A DNA stretch of 64,000 nt from Chlorella sorokiniana (Eukaryota; Chlorophyta; Trebouxiophyceae; Chlorellales; Chlorellaceae). The first letter of the stretch is position 1; the number at the start of each line of letters is the position of its first letter. Both the position numbers and the translations under genes were made by a program. The notes beneath the pieces are model-generated. The model was not told the origin of the DNA. It did not search any database and saw only the letters and a program-made list of their open reading frames with translations. Shown here one piece after another: positions 25,801 through 46,300 of this stretch. The stretch lies in the NCBI GenBank assembly GCA_025917655.1, contig CP084611.1, positions 3,844,001-3,908,000 of the forward strand, written 5' to 3'.

Positions 25801-27504
25801 TCTCCCCTCTCCTCATCTCCACACAAATTACAAATGAAACTGCACCACCACCACCACACCACCCACGCTGACACCAGCATCCCTTGCACCCCTTGCACGC
25901 GCCCCAGGTGCGCGGCGAGTCTGCTGCCCAGGACCTGCTGGCGGTGCTGGGTGTGCTGGAGGCGGCGCCGGAGCTGCGGGACCTGCTGCGCGGGGTGGAG
26001 CGGGACCTGAACAAGTTTGGGGGTGAGGAGCGGGGAATGGACGGGGAGGGGCTGCATGGGGGCTCGGGAGGGTGGCAGGACGGCCATTTGGTGATGTAGA
26101 TCCCTGCTGGGGGGCGGCGTGCCTGTTGTGCAGGATGAGCTTGCGTTAGTGGGCCACCCTGCCCACACGGGAGCAGGCGCCACCAGCTTGCTGACCCGGC
26201 TTGCTGCCCCTGTGCAGCCTCCCAGCCGCAGCGCGCGGATGGCGCCCACGCCGACCTGCTGCCCTGGCTGCTGGAGCAGGCGCAGGACTGGGAGGTGGCG
26301 GGCACAGCCAACTGCGCGGGAGAGACGCCGCTCGTGCGGGTGCGGGGGCGCGCCGGCAGGGCACACGGCTGCCTGCCGCTGCCAGCTCGGTGGGACCGCC
26401 CAAACTCTCCTTTCTTGCTCCCTCTCCTTCCTTGCTCCCTCTCCTTCCTTGATCCCTCTCCTTTCTCAATCCCTTGTGAGCCCCAACCCTGCCTGCCTCC
26501 CTCCCTCTCCCCCTGCTGCAGTCCACTCCGTCGTTCACCCTCTTCTCCACTGCCACGGGCGGCGCCGCCTACATGGCGCGCGACCTGCTGGAGCTTTCCT
26601 CCCACATATTCAGGCCCGACGTGCAGCGCCGCCTGCGCCGCTGCATGGAGACCAGCCTGCCGCTGGCCGCGCTGCCCGCCGCGGCGGGTGACACTGGCCG
26701 CGCGGTGGAGGCTGCCCATTACGACGAGGCGGTGCCGGTGAGGGGCCTGCTGGTGCTGGCAAGGCACTAGGAACTGCACCGCACCAGCACCGCTGTGGAG
26801 ACTTACAGAGTCGATGTTTGCATGACGGGCACAAGTGCCGTGCTCGTCTGCTGTCCAGCTATTGGCGGCCCACTGAAAGCGCTGCTTTTGTTTTGTGGCT
26901 ACCCGTGCTTCCGCGCAGCGCCTGCCCAAGAGCAGCTGGCGGGACGCGCACTACAAGGGCGACCCCATGCTGCGCCCCATCGCCACCTACGAGCTGGGCC
27001 TGCTGGTGCGCCTGCTGGTGGCGCTGTCGGCGCGCATCAACGCCGCGCTGGGGCTGGACCGCTGGCAGCCGGCGGCGGGCAGCGCGGCGGAGGGAGATGC
27101 AGAACCTGCAGAGAACCGCCTGCAGGTGGGGCCCGTGTGTTGCTTGACAGCAGCTGGGTGAACGGCGCTCGTTGGCCGCACAAGGCGGGCCCACGGCCTG
27201 CACGCTGGGCTGACGTTCGCCGCCGTTTTGGTGGGGCGCTCGCCGACGCCACCTACCTGCTCTCCCTGGCGCAGGAGCTGCTGGCGCGCATGCGGCGGCG
27301 CGGGTACGCGTCGACCTGCGGCCCCTGGCCGACGTGCGCAACCTGGCCTGGATACCCATCCTCTGGCTGCTGGCCCTGCACACGCTGCGCTTCCTGTCGT
27401 GGCTGGTGATGGCGGTGGTCACAGGCGCGACGGAAGGCGGCGCAGCGGGCCGGCACGTGCAGCAGCAGCGGCAGGAGTACAGGCATGGCCAGGGGCACTT
27501 ATAG
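22888..27504 (+). CDS. SMPD4: SMPD4-type protein (neutral sphingomyelinase 3 family)
   Basis: Membrane-associated protein of ER/nuclear envelope in animals, reported to act on sphingomyelin; its role in algae is unknown. Exon 1 from 22888 (MSWEATTLTGLVATLDNAK, SKQCQAVEDCI) matches the SMPD4 start. Then DNLRGFFEQCFPTLLKRLFG, LLKLLSPTGVLFTAMYNADA, LGVFQFFIFWFAFYVIRGD (compare the human block NPFEYYIFFFA), LYRFFRRALSLWPQQRSIK with FLAYAAPWRA, YGPQWEPHVLSNLPFYLALL, and YKGDPMLRPIATYELGLLVR with ALSARINAALG. The protein ends in a hydrophobic helix (WIPILWLLALHTLRFLSWLV) like the C-terminal anchor of SMPD4. Many exons, with pyrimidine-rich introns and some frame changes. The collinear match over the whole length makes the assignment firm, although identity is low in the middle. 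Confidence 0.82.
26398..26475. repeat. Pyrimidine minisatellite in SMPD4 intron
   Basis: About three tandem copies of a roughly 20-nt unit, CTTGCTCCCTCTCCTTC, with small changes. The intron transcript is almost pure pyrimidine here. Confidence 0.75.
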
Positions 27505-27939
27505 TGGCAGTGCAAAAGCATGCGTTTCAAATGGATGGCGCGTTGTAAACCAATCTTGACCAGTGCGTTGCGAACTGCCACAGGGGCGATTCAGCAGAGC
27601 CTGAGAGCTTGGCTCGACGGAACTGCGTACTTTTGGATGGCTATTGATTGGTCGAATGGCAGGGGTGGATGAGGGCACCAGGTTGCAGCCCTGGGGAGGC
27701 AGTGATGGCTGGCGCAGACTTTGAAGTGTGCCGCCGCCACGTCAGCGAGCTGCATAATCACCATAAACTGCGGAACCGTGTCCTTCTATGTTGTTTGTGC
27801 GCCGAGCGCATTTCAAGGTGTTCATAATATCACTGGTCCCTCACCTATCAGAATGCTGCACCTTGGGCTATTCCAAACCCGGGCCATGCAAGCTTGAGAA
27901 GCTGCGGCGCGCCTTTTTGAATTGGAATCGAAAGGTGGA
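27505..27939. other. Intergenic, SMPD4 3' end to SBNO 5' end
   Basis: 435 bp with no gene. A TGTAA poly(A) signal at 27544-27548, 40 nt past the SMPD4 stop, closes that transcript. The remainder, AT-richer around 27760-27860, presumably holds the promoter of the helicase gene. Confidence 0.55.
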
Positions 27940-37750
<9,811 letters not shown>

Positions 37751-38142
37751 TGGCAACCTGCTCCCACTGAATGGAGCAGGCCAGCCCCCAAGTGCATAAT
37801 CATTGTACCATCCCATCGCCCTGCAATGTACTGCTCCTTCACTGCTTGAAACCTGCTAGTTTGCAACCAGTCTGCTCAAAGGGCTGCCTATGTAGGCGGC
37901 CATGCACTTTTTGTTACACGACTTGCATCCACGCACACTCGCCAATGGCCATATGCACAATGCTGGTTATCGTGAAGGTGTGTTGCCTATCTCAACTGCT
38001 GTCCCCCGCAACCACCATGTACCTGCAATCAAGAAATTGGGCACGGTGCGGCACCTCTCAGTGCCAGCCGCTGGGTGTCATTGCTGGCAGCTCAATCTGG
38101 CTCATTGACATCACGGCACATGCACCCCTTCCCTCCCGTTGC
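37751..38142. other. Convergent 3' region, SBNO and YCII genes
   Basis: 392 bp between stop codons, with no gene seen. A minus-strand TGTAA lies at 37918-37914, about 225 nt past the YCII-gene stop. Confidence 0.45.
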
Positions 38143-38765
38143 TCACGGCCGGATCGAGTAGGAGGGCACCAGTCCATTCTGGACGTAAGGGTCTGCCTTC
38201 ACAAACTGCTCAATCTCCTCCTTGCTCGCGTTCCTGCGCCGCAAGGGGCAAGTACACATCTGGATGGGTGGGTGGTCGGCAACAGCCCCATCAGCTCAGG
38301 CTGTCAAACATGTTGCAGTCAAGAATAAGACAGGCATGTAGCCCCTGAGGGACAACTTCCTGCCCACAACACGCCTGAAGATGAACACTGCGCCGTCCAC
38401 AGGCTCCGCCAATGCGCCTGCCATCACAAGCTTGTTCCGCTCCGCCATCGCGCTTGCCCCTGCCAGATGCTGCTCCCGGTAAGGACCTCGCTTATCCAGG
38501 ATATCTGGGACATACTTGTATTGGAGGATGTGATAGCTGTTACTTGCTGCCGCTGACGCCTGAAGCGCAGGGAGGAGCACGGCGTGGCGGCACATCGGCG
38601 GCAAGGGCAGGGGGTGCAAACAGGCCATTGATCGGCTTCAATAATGAACTGCGAACAACTGCACAAATGCACAGCAGATTACCATGGCGCGGAGGGTGCA
38701 GCTGCTCGGGCGGGGTGAAAGCGGTGGGCCACTCGCAGGCTTGCAGTGGCAGTGAAGCTAAACAT
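38143..38765 (-). CDS. YCII-domain protein, probably organellar
   Basis: Three exons. Exon 1 (38765-38683) encodes MFSFTATASLRVAHRFHPAR, a Ser/Ala/Arg-rich start without acids and typical of a plastid or mitochondrial presequence, ending at ATG|GTAATC. Exon 2 gives YHILQYKYVPDILDKRGPYR and EQHLAGASAMAERNKLVMAG, then EPVDGAVFIF. Exon 3 gives NASKEEIEQFVKADPYVQNG and SYSIRP then TGA. These are the hallmarks of the YCII (YciI-like) ferredoxin-like fold, including the conserved His (EQH) and Asp (KADPY). Function of plant members is not known. The exon 2-3 junction is approximate. The frame is otherwise intact. Confidence 0.82.
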
Positions 38766-39316
38766 CGGGAAACTGTCCAAATGCAATTGCGGGAGCTTTG
38801 TACGCCTTCGTAGAGTTGGGCACAGTGATGGCGCAGCAGTACGACAACACATGCCCCGACTGCCACGCACCTGCTATGCTATTCTGTTACATATGCTACG
38901 CCCGGAGGGTGCAGAGCTCGTCCTTCCCATACTGGTGAGTGGGATGATGATGCACAAAAGATGAATGAATCCAAAACTTCTCAAATGTACAAGGTATGCA
39001 TCGGCCAACGCATGAGTTGGACAGCTTGGACAGCATAGCGAGCAATGCGGCAAGAGCAAGCAAGAGCAGTTTGGAGAGAGGTTCACAGGCGTTGCAGGGT
39101 TTAAGAACTTGGATAGAAAGGAAATGCACCAGCAAGAAACGGAGGAATGTAAGTGCTTGAGGCTGAAACAAGGCACCGGGTGGCACCCAATGGGAGCAGC
39201 GAAGTGACCGTGCTGCCCATGGGCGGGGGGATAGAGCGGCAACCTGGGAAGGTAACAGATGCATCAGCCCAAGGGGCCGCAACCCAGAAAATGCGAAGCG
39301 CCCCAGTGCAGCAGCA
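38766..39316. other. Intergenic, YCII promoter side and pflA 3' end
   Basis: 551 bp upstream of the YCII gene and downstream of the PFL-activase stop. Purine-rich and AT-rich in 38940-39160. Small open frames are unconvincing. It should contain the YCII promoter. Confidence 0.4.
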
Positions 39317-40889
39317 TCATGCATCCTGCGAGTCCTGCAAAGACTTGCTGCACAGCACGGGGATGCCGGCGCGCTGGAGGGGCTCCACAAATGCATTCAC
39401 CTCCTTGTTAGACGGCGTGGGCATGCCCACCAAGGGGTACTCAAGCCCTCGGCCGCCCACTTCTGCAAGCAAGGAAGCGCAGGGTACCCCGGCGGGCAGT
39501 GAGGGACGCAGGGCTGCGGGTCCAGAACGGAGATGAATGCAGCACCAGCGACACTACCTGCAGCCAGCACGCTGGTTCGAACCAGAAGGCATGAGCAACC
39601 AGAGGAGCGACCATAGACCCTCCCACATGCCAGCCACCGTGCACCCACCCCTGCCAAACGCACCTCCATCCCCAGCAGGTGGTACGGCAGCACCTCAACC
39701 GCCTGCATGCTGCGCTTGTCCGCACAGAAGCGCACCAGCGCCTGCACGTCCTCCGGCCCATCCGTCTTGCCGGGCAGAAGCACGTAGCGAATCTGGACGG
39801 TTGCGGAGCGCAATGCGGAGAATGGATGGGTGCATGAAGTGAATAAAGGCCGCCCTCCCCCTTCCCAATCGACGAATGGTTACACATGCAGTCCAAGCAT
39901 GGCAGGGGCGGCTGCCACAGCCAGCAGCCCGCAGCAGGGCCTCACCCAATACGGGATGCGTCGCTGCTCAAGCTCCCTCACAAAACCCAGCGCCGGGTCG
40001 ATCTTGCGCTTGGTGATCCACTCGTACTTGTCTGTGGGGGAGAGAGGGGGCGGGTGGCTTGGAGGCAGGGCAGGATATCCAGCCAAGGCCAGCTATGATG
40101 TCTCTGCACCTGGCACAGCCACCCGGGAGCCTCACGCTCATGCGCCCACGCCCGCCCACGCCGCTGTGCGAACGCACCCGGGATGGGGCTCTTGATGCAG
40201 AACAGCGCGTAGTCGAGGTGAGGCAGCACCTTGTCCCAGTGCGCGTGCTTGGCGCCCTGGCCCGTGGTGTCGATGCAGGTGGTGAGGCCGCGAGTGCGCG
40301 CCTCCAGCAGCACCGCCGCCGTAAACTCAGGCTGCAGCAGCGGCTCACCGCCGCTCAAGGTGATGCCGCCGTGGTGGTCGCCCTGGCTGAGGTACGGCTT
40401 CACGCGCTCCAGCTTCCTGGCAAGGTCCTTGCTGCTGGTCAGCTTGCCTGCGCGGCCGGGGGTGGGGTGGCGGTCAGCGGTGCCGCAGGGTCGATGCAGT
40501 GAGATGCGCAGAGCAGGGTGGCGGAGGTGCAGCCCAGCCGGTTGGGAGGCTGGAAACACATTGCCTCACGCCAAAATTCCCGCTGCGGGTGCCACAAGCA
40601 TCCAGGAGCACAGCTCACCTCGTGGCATGTGCCAGGTGTCGGGGTTGGAGCAGAAGACGCAGCGCAGGCCGCAGCCCTGCATAAACACAAGGAACCGCAC
40701 TCCCGGGCCATCCAGCGCGCTGAAGGACTCTATGCTGTGCACCGAGCCTACGACCTCAGGCACATCCTCCGGGTGCTGCGGTGCTGCTGCCGCCCAGTCG
40801 TAGGCGGCGAGGCGCGGCCCTAGTGGCTGCCACCGGGGCCACCTTCTGCTAGCTCTGGCTGCGCTGCGGACGCGTGTGTGCAGCCGCAT
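39317..40889 (-). CDS. PFLA: Pyruvate formate-lyase activating enzyme (radical SAM)
   Basis: Installs the glycyl radical on pyruvate formate-lyase using a 4Fe-4S cluster and S-adenosylmethionine. From the ATG at 40889: basic leader, then [40 protein letters not shown] (CxxxCxxC cluster motif, near 40670), [34 protein letters not shown] (SAM-binding GGEP, near 40350), [66 protein letters not shown] and a C-terminus ending [11 protein letters not shown]. One missing G near 39440 separates KWAAEGLE from YPLVGMPTP. An upstream minus-strand frame from 41001 (MLSTIAQQAATLGLG…) could be an organellar presequence if joined by another such error. Fermentative formate production is known in Chlamydomonas, where PFL is organellar. 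Confidence 0.93.
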
Positions 40890-41375
40890 AGTAACTCAAA
40901 CCGCGCCGCAGGGCTTGAAGGAGGGGCACTGCAGCGGGGAGAAGCAGCGGTCCTAAACCCAGGGTAGCAGCCTGCTGAGCTATCGTTGAAAGCATTGTTG
41001 GCTCAATGTTAGGCTTCTGAAATGACAACAAAGGTAGAATCCAAAGCTCAGGGATGTGCCGTATGATGTCGTTGCACGTCACCCCGGAAGTGAACACGTA
41101 TTTGCAATCTCCTTTCTATTGTATCTTTACACTTTCACCTAGCTGTTTGGGTGCCACTTGAAGCCTGAGAGCCAAGAGCGTCGCCCGCTTTCCCTTTTGC
41201 GCACCCTAGCTCAAGCACCAGCCTTCATTCTCATCGATTTCCGCTTTTGAGAATTGATTGCAGGCGTGCAGTGCAACAGAAACCTTAAAAGTTGTGGGCG
41301 CTGTTTTTCAGCGAGGCCCGGCGCCATCAGCGCCCTGCTCGAGCATTAAGCTAAACTGATATCCATTGATTGGCG
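40890..41375. promoter_or_regulatory. Shared promoter region, PFL activase and tafazzin
   Basis: About 485 bp between divergent start codons. The stretch 41090-41350 is AT-rich and non-coding. The part next to 40890 may instead encode an N-terminal extension of the activase (open minus-strand frame 41097-40849). Confidence 0.4.
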
Positions 41376-42797
41376 ATGGACTCTCTGCTGGACACAGAGG
41401 ATGCTTTCTCTCAGCAACGGCTTGCAGCGCCCTGGGGCGAGCTGGGCCGCAGCGCCACCCTGGGCGTCGTCTCCTTGTTCAGCAAGCTGGTCATCACAGT
41501 CCTGAACAATTTTAAAGCAGAGGGCCTCGAAATATTCCTGCAGCAGGTGCTTCACCGCCAGCCAGGTGTCGGCCTCATCACCGTCTGCAATCACACAAGG
41601 TGCACCGTAGGCGGGCAACCCTGCTCTGATCGCACTTGTGGCTCTGCCAGTCTGTGTGTCGCGTTCCCCCTGCCGAGCGTTGTGGCTGGCGGCAAGCAGC
41701 CTACCCAGACCCCCCCCCACACACCCCACACCCCACCCACCCACTCTCCCTTTCCGCCCTGCCCTCCTCGCAGCACTCTTGACGACCCTATGCTCTTCTG
41801 CTCCATGCTGCCCGCCTCATTCTTCTTCAGCGAGCACAAGCACCACGGCAACCGGTGGTCGCTGTGCGCCGCCGAGATCTGCTACAGCAACGCGCTGCTG
41901 GGCCAGTTCTTCCAGTCGGGCAAGACGCTGCCAATACAGGTGAGGTTGGGGCGGGCGGGGGCATACCACTCCCCTGCAGCCACCAATCAAACCAGCTCAG
42001 TGAGGCATGTGCCCCCCCCCAAACTACCCACGCACACATGTACAACCTCAGCCTATACTCAAACTCTTCCCACTCTTTCCTGGTGGTCATGTGCAGCGTG
42101 GCGTCGGCGCTGACCAGCCCATCATGCGCACGGTGGCGGCTGAGGTGGCGCGTGGTCGCTGGGTGCACGTGTTCCCTGAGGGGAGGGTCAACTACACGGG
42201 GCTGATGGGCCCGCTGCGCTGGGGAGTGGGCAAGCTGGTGTGCGATGCACGAGCGCGAGCGGGTGAAAAGTGCGTGATTGGGGGCCGGGAGGGCTGCGGA
42301 ACACGCAGCCTGGGAGGGGACGGGGGTGCGCGTGCACCAGAGCTATCCGGAGAGCGTTGTGGTGGGCACGCAGCTGCATGGGCTGGTGTTTCCATGGAGG
42401 GTGGCGAAGTGGGCGCCAGTTATACCCATGGATTGCTGCGGGTGCCCCGCCACCCTGCAGGGACCCTGTCGTGCTGCCCTTCTACCACAGCGGGATGGGG
42501 CAGGTGATGCCCAAGCATGCACGGCTGCCGCGGCTGGGCCATGATGTGGCGGTGGTAGTGGGGGAGCCGGTGGACCTGTCAGACCTGACCTGCCGCTGCA
42601 ACCAGGCTGGCGAGGACCCGCGGGCGGTTTGGCGGGACATCACGCTCCGCATCGGCCATGCATTGCGCCAGCTGGAGCGGCGGGCGCCGCCCAATGCGGA
42701 CCAGGGGCGTGACGGGCAGCCGCAGGACGACGAGGAGCGGCAACAGCAGTCCAGGCGCGCATTGCCACAGGAGTCGCCTGGGGCAGCGCAGGACTAA
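41376..42797 (+). CDS. TAZ: Tafazzin-type phospholipid acyltransferase
   Basis: PlsC-family acyltransferase related to tafazzin, which remodels cardiolipin in mitochondria; plant homologues may acylate phosphatidylethanolamine. From 41376: MDSLLDTEDAFSQQRL, LFSKLVITVLNNFKAEGLEI, VGLITVCNHTS joined across an intron (about 41600-41773) to TLDDPMLFCSML, giving the catalytic HTSTLDD (HxxxxD) motif. Then NRWSLCAAEICYSNALLGQF, GVGADQPIMRTVAAEVARGR and VHVFPEGRVNYT (the substrate-binding FPEGR block, 42170-42200), and VVLPFYHSGMGQVMPK with VVVGEPVDLSDL. The tail is Gln/Asp/Arg-rich and not conserved. Length near 300 residues fits the family. Confidence 0.92.
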
Positions 42798-43392
42798 GCC
42801 GCTTGGCCGATGCTGCTCAGCTACGTGTGGTGCTTTTGTAGCAGATAGCACCTCATGGAACTGCTGATTGCATTGTTTTGACCATTATTGGCTGACTGAT
42901 ACATTATCGAGGCAGGCTTCCAGAGGTTGCAGCCTGTTTCGGAGGACACCAGCTGCTGTAATGAAAAGCATGCAAAAACCTTTCAGGCGGGATGCAGCTT
43001 GGCCAGGGAGGTTGCTGTATGAATATCAGCAGAAGGTAGAGTCGATAAGAAGGCGCCTCTACGTGCTGTTCGCAACGGCGTTGGAAACGAGACGCAGGAA
43101 TGGTGAAGGGATGCCCCCCAACATCCACACTATTCCCACTGTTCCTAATAAAGCCAGTTGAGCACGCTGTAGGGGCTCGGGGGCCGGGGCCCAGGTCGCC
43201 AAACGCTGTGAGCCACAATTTCTGCCACGAGGGCGGAAAAGTGTGTGGGCAAAAGCTCTCCCCCAGGTAGCGAAGCGCCCGTTCCTGGGTACGAAATGAC
43301 GTCAAAAACTCAATGCAAACACGCATACACGTTGCTATACTGACTTCAGAACACCCGGAGGCGGACGCCCTTTTGGGGCTCATTGCCCCAGT
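42798..43392. other. Intergenic, tafazzin 3' end to MYB promoter
   Basis: 595 bp with no convincing gene; the 97-codon open frame at 42868-43161 has no recognisable features. TGTAA at 42957-42961, about 160 nt past the tafazzin stop, is the likely poly(A) signal. The right half should hold the MYB promoter. Confidence 0.45.
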
Positions 43393-46300
43393 ATGCAGGA
43401 TGCGGGCCCTCTTTCGCGGGGAATGGGTGCACAGCGAGGCTCTGCAGCTGACCTGACCGAGGAGGACGACTCGACCCCAAGGCCCGCCGGGCAAAAGGTG
43501 CACCTCTGCCTTTTGCGCGCGTTCGTAAGCGTGCTGGCAAGGTTAATCGAGCATTTTGGGATGGGTAGGAGTGTGCAATGCGGGCTGCGACACAAAATCC
43601 AAGCCCATATATCTCGTGGCAACGCTTGCGCGCCGTCTGTTGACGCTTGTGGCAGCCAGTGCGATTTCCTGCTGCCTTCCTCGAGCCTGCCCAGCACATG
43701 GCTGCGCCCTCAGCACATGACAGCACACCACCACGGCTGGGCATGGCTCTTAGGAAGGACTCTTGGGGACGGTGATCGCTTCCTAGTGTCCAGCCATTCC
43801 GTCAACCCGCGCGAAACCCGACCCCCTCTCCTGCAGGCCCGCAAGCCCTACACCATCACTAAGCAGCGCGAGCGATGGACCGCAGAGGAGCACGAGCGCT
43901 TCGTGGAGGCGCTACGGCTGTATGGGCGGCAGTGGCGCAAGATAGAGGGTGAGGCTTCGCTGCCGTCGTCGGAGGCTTGGTTGCGTGTTGCCTCCTTGCA
44001 AGCATCACACCGTCACCTCAACCCTCAATACAGGCCATGTGCGGACAAAGACGGCTGTGCAGATCCGATCGCATGCTCAGAAGTTCTTTAGCAAGCTGGA
44101 GAAGCAGCAGAAGGCACTGCAAACAGGGGAAGAGCCCGCTCTGCGTGAGTGCCGCCTTATCCTCAGCCGGCCTGATGCTGCACCCCCACAGCATTGCGCC
44201 TGGTGTCCAGCCAATCCCTTACGACACCCTACTTCCACGTTTCATGCAGCTGGTGTCCCCACCGACCTGGCTGTGCCACCTCCACGCCCCAAGCGCAAGA
44301 GCGGCAAGCCTTACCCCCGCAAAGACGGTCTCAATGACAGGGTCAACCAGGCAAGTTTGACATCCGCAGGGATGATTGTGTTTCTGTGAAATGGGTTTTT
44401 CTACAGCTGAGATTGCTGGTGGGTTGAAGTCACTGCCCCAGCTGCATGCAGGCAGGCCAGCTGAGCATGCAGCCGCTCCCGACTACGCTGCACTGGTGCG
44501 GAGCGGCGGCAAGGTGACGGATGTGACTGTGGCGGCCGTCACGGCTGCTGCATCGGCGGCAGCAGCAGCGGCTGCCGCTGCGGTGGTGGCGGCTGCGGGC
44601 AAGGAGATCGAGACCAAGCTGCAGGCGTGTCCACCCAACGTCTTCCCCTTCTACGGGCTGACCCCCGCCATGCTGCGGGCAATGAGCAACCCGGCCACCA
44701 TTCAGGCCAACATCCAGGCCACCATCAATGCCACGTCACTTGCACAGCGGCATGAAGCCTCCGGAAGTGAGCGCGCTGCCCTGCCTAGGCTGCATGCCTG
44801 TGCTGCAAACAGCAACGCTGGCCTGCTTTGGTAGCGGTTGTTGACCTTGCCTGCCCCTGCCGTCTCTTTGCTTGCAGTGGCCACCGCCCAGCAGATTGGT
44901 GCCGAGCGCATGGGCACGAGCCAGCCAGGCCGCCAGGCACAGCCTGTGCAGGTGCATGGCGAGGACGGCGAGGACAGGTGGGGCTGCGCTGCTGATCCCT
45001 GCTTGCTGCCTGCGTGGCATGCCCTGCATGCACGCCTGCCGACAGCGTGCTGCACAAGAGTGGGCGCATCGCTCCTCGGCCGACCCTCGCCCTGCACCCT
45101 TGTGCTGCAGCGCCTGCTCCCGCGAGAACAACGCCGCCGCTGGCGAGGACAGCGAGGCGGTGGACAGCGGCGAGGAGGAGGCCCTGGACGCCTCTGCCCT
45201 GCACCGCCGCCTGGGCCTTTACAGCGGCGCCTCCAACCCAAACCTGCTGGCGGGGCTGGCCAGCCTGTACCCCGGCTGGACCCCACAGAGCTCCACAGCA
45301 GCTGCAGCGGCTGCAGCGGCAGCGGCGGCTGCCGCCGTCGCCCAAGGCGCGGGCACATTCCCCCGCTTGACTTGCACCAGCAGCAAGCGCTGTGGGCACG
45401 CAGCAGCCAGGCCACCGTGTCGATGGACCCCTCGGCGGCGGCATTCTTTGGCGCCCTCGGCAGCCTGCAGGCGCCGCCCGCAGGCAGCGCAGCTGTGGGG
45501 GCCAGCGTGCAGGCAGGGGTGGGCAGCAAAGCCACCCCCACCCCGCCTTCCACCACACCCGCCCAAGCACAGCAGGCAGGGCAGGCTGCGCCCGCGGACC
45601 AGGCCGGGGCCGGCGCACAGCCTGACGGAGGGGCAGCCCAGCAGGCGCAGAAGGGCAGCAAGGTGGGCTGCTGCTGCCCGCCGACCACATGCGATGAGCC
45701 AGCGTCCCTGCCATGTTTCGTGCCTGGCCTCTCCCGACCCAATCTCGCTTGCATGCTGTGCAGAGCACCGACCACGGCAGCGCAGGCGGTGGGAGCACCG
45801 GCGACGACCAGAACGCGCCCGCCCGTGGCAGCGCCGGCGCCGGCCCGCTTGCTGGCACCGCTCGCTCCGCGCCAGACTGCGGGCGTGTGCGTTTTGACGA
45901 CATGGGGAGGGCTCAGGCAGCAATCCAACCGGCAATGGCAATGGCAGCAGCCTGAACGGCAGCGTGCACCGCAATGGCAACGGCAACGGCCACCACCACG
46001 CCCAAGGTGTGTGTGCTGCAGGCTCAAAGGCCTTTCAAGGCAAGGGAGTGGGGTGCAACGCTCTGACTCACCACCTATCACAAGCATCGCGCTCATACTG
46101 TGCTGCCGCCTAACTCCACTCCCGCAGGCCATGGCAACGGCAACGGCAACGGCAACGGCGTCAGCTCCAAGCTGCACTGGCTGCCCCCGTGCCGCTGCCA
46201 CCTGGCGTGCCTGCTGGCGCCCTGCCGGACAGCACGTGAATGGCAACGGCAATGGCCACTCAGGGCGTGGCAGCAATGAGAAGGACGGCAGCGGAGGCAA

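Noticed and set aside
39566-39582. GGTTCGAACC resembling a tRNA T-arm
   Set aside because: It is a simple palindrome. No acceptor stem, D-arm or anticodon arm fits around it, and it lies in a PFL-activase intron.
42868-43161. Possible 97-residue protein downstream of tafazzin
   Set aside because: Spans the likely poly(A) site of tafazzin and has no recognisable composition or motif.
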